Shown here piece by piece: positions 5,449 to 5,851 of a stretch of DNA of 5,851 nucleotides. Numbering within the stretch: position 1 is the first letter of the stretch; each line of letters opens with the position of its first letter. This DNA comes from Alphaproteobacteria bacterium. GTDB lineage: Bacteria; Pseudomonadota; Alphaproteobacteria; UBA1280; UBA12223. Below the pieces are notes generated by a model, which was not told the DNA's origin, did no database searches, and worked only from the letters and a program-made list of their open reading frames with translations. The DNA lies in assembly GCA_003450915.1 (NCBI GenBank), contig DMEM01000004.1:1-5851 (forward strand). Reading direction: 5' to 3'. Position numbers and translations under genes: made by a program.

Positions 5449-5851
5449 CTTTTCAATTAAATTATAAAATTTGACTAAAGAATCTCTCAAAACTAGCACA
5501 ATAATTCTATCATCTGAATGCATAATAGTTTCTCCTGCATATGCAATACCTTTTTGATTAATTACAGCGCCAATTTTAGCATCTTTACGACTATTAAATT
5601 GATTAATAGTCATGCCATTTAGCGGGCTTGTTTTACTAATCTTAATTTCCATTATTTCAGCAGAATCATTTTCTACATTATATAAGTTATAAATTTTTGC
5701 ATTTCTTAAAAATCTAATAATTTTTGAAGCTGAAATATTTCTAGGAGTTATAACTTTTGCATAATGCATATTATTAGTTAAATCGCCTAACAAATTGTTT
5801 TTTATTAAAGTATATATATTTTCAACTCCTACCTGATGCTCATACATCGAA
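5446..5851 (-). CDS. trkA: Trk potassium uptake regulatory subunit TrkA, C-terminal part (cut by window edge)
   Basis: About 134 residues of the cytoplasmic TrkA subunit are present. The reading frame stays open to the right edge (the codon before the Met at 5847 is TCG), so that Met is internal and the real start lies outside. Family members are about 450 residues with two RCK units (NAD-binding RCK_N plus RCK_C). Here only the end of the second RCK_N and the last RCK_C are seen. Residues about 29-50 of the fragment (YAKVITPRNISASKIIRFLR) match the VISPR-type segment at the end of RCK_N. About 60-130 form RCK_C, including SPLNGMTI, AKIGAVIN and a DRIIVLVL strand. TrkA senses NAD(H) or ATP/ADP and gates TrkH. 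The neighbouring trkH supports the call. Confidence 0.9.
   Translation of the reverse strand, partial: SMYEHQVGVENIYTLIKNNLLGDLTNNMHYAKVITPRNISASKIIRFLRNAKIYNLYNVENDSAEIMEIKISKTSPLNGMTINQFNSRKDAKIGAVINQKGIAYAGETIMHSDDRIIVLVLRDSLVKFYNLIEK

Noticed and set aside
5845..5847. Met at 5847 as the true start of a short 133-residue protein
   Set aside because: The frame is open through the window edge, and the homology is to the C-terminal part of TrkA, so this Met is internal.

Overview
The window is AT-rich throughout and carries compact, well-spaced genes. The block trkA-trkH-hfq-hflX on the minus strand points to an alphaproteobacterium: trkA next to hfq-hflX is a recurring arrangement in that class. 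The very low GC suggests a reduced or host-associated lineage (Rickettsiales, Holosporales or a gut alphaproteobacterial group). Genus cannot be read from this sequence. There are no RNA genes, insertion sequences, CRISPR arrays or phage genes that I can see.

Layout. Plus strand, left end: a free-standing histidine phosphotransfer (HPt) protein (50-388) with a terminator behind it (403-435), then a structured spacer and a small two-helix membrane protein of unknown function (529-792). A strong GC-rich hairpin (808-831) lies between this gene and the convergent minus-strand genes and probably ends transcription from both sides. Minus strand, from the right edge leftwards: the C-terminal part of trkA (cut by the window edge), trkH, a 218-bp control region, hfq, hflX, a secreted Sel1-repeat protein and a pilin-like protein. 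hfq to the pilin-like gene are packed as one operon, with gaps of 14 bp, a 4-bp overlap and 22 bp.

How the genes fit together. TrkA (gating subunit) and TrkH (membrane subunit) form a low-affinity potassium uptake system and are translationally coupled. Hfq (RNA chaperone) and HflX (ribosome-associated GTPase) are the post-transcriptional and translation-rescue pair commonly found together. The two envelope genes downstream are not part of the classical hfq operon.

The most interesting signals sit around hfq. The Hfq protein keeps its distal (A-rich RNA) face but has lost several proximal-pore and rim residues. Its own leader carries ten consecutive A-R-N triplets running straight into the Shine-Dalgarno sequence, which is the motif class that the distal face binds. 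This suggests an autoregulatory loop. The promoter is overlapped by a perfect 8-bp inverted repeat. I did not find a clearly new multi-gene system; these are regulatory and protein-family oddities.
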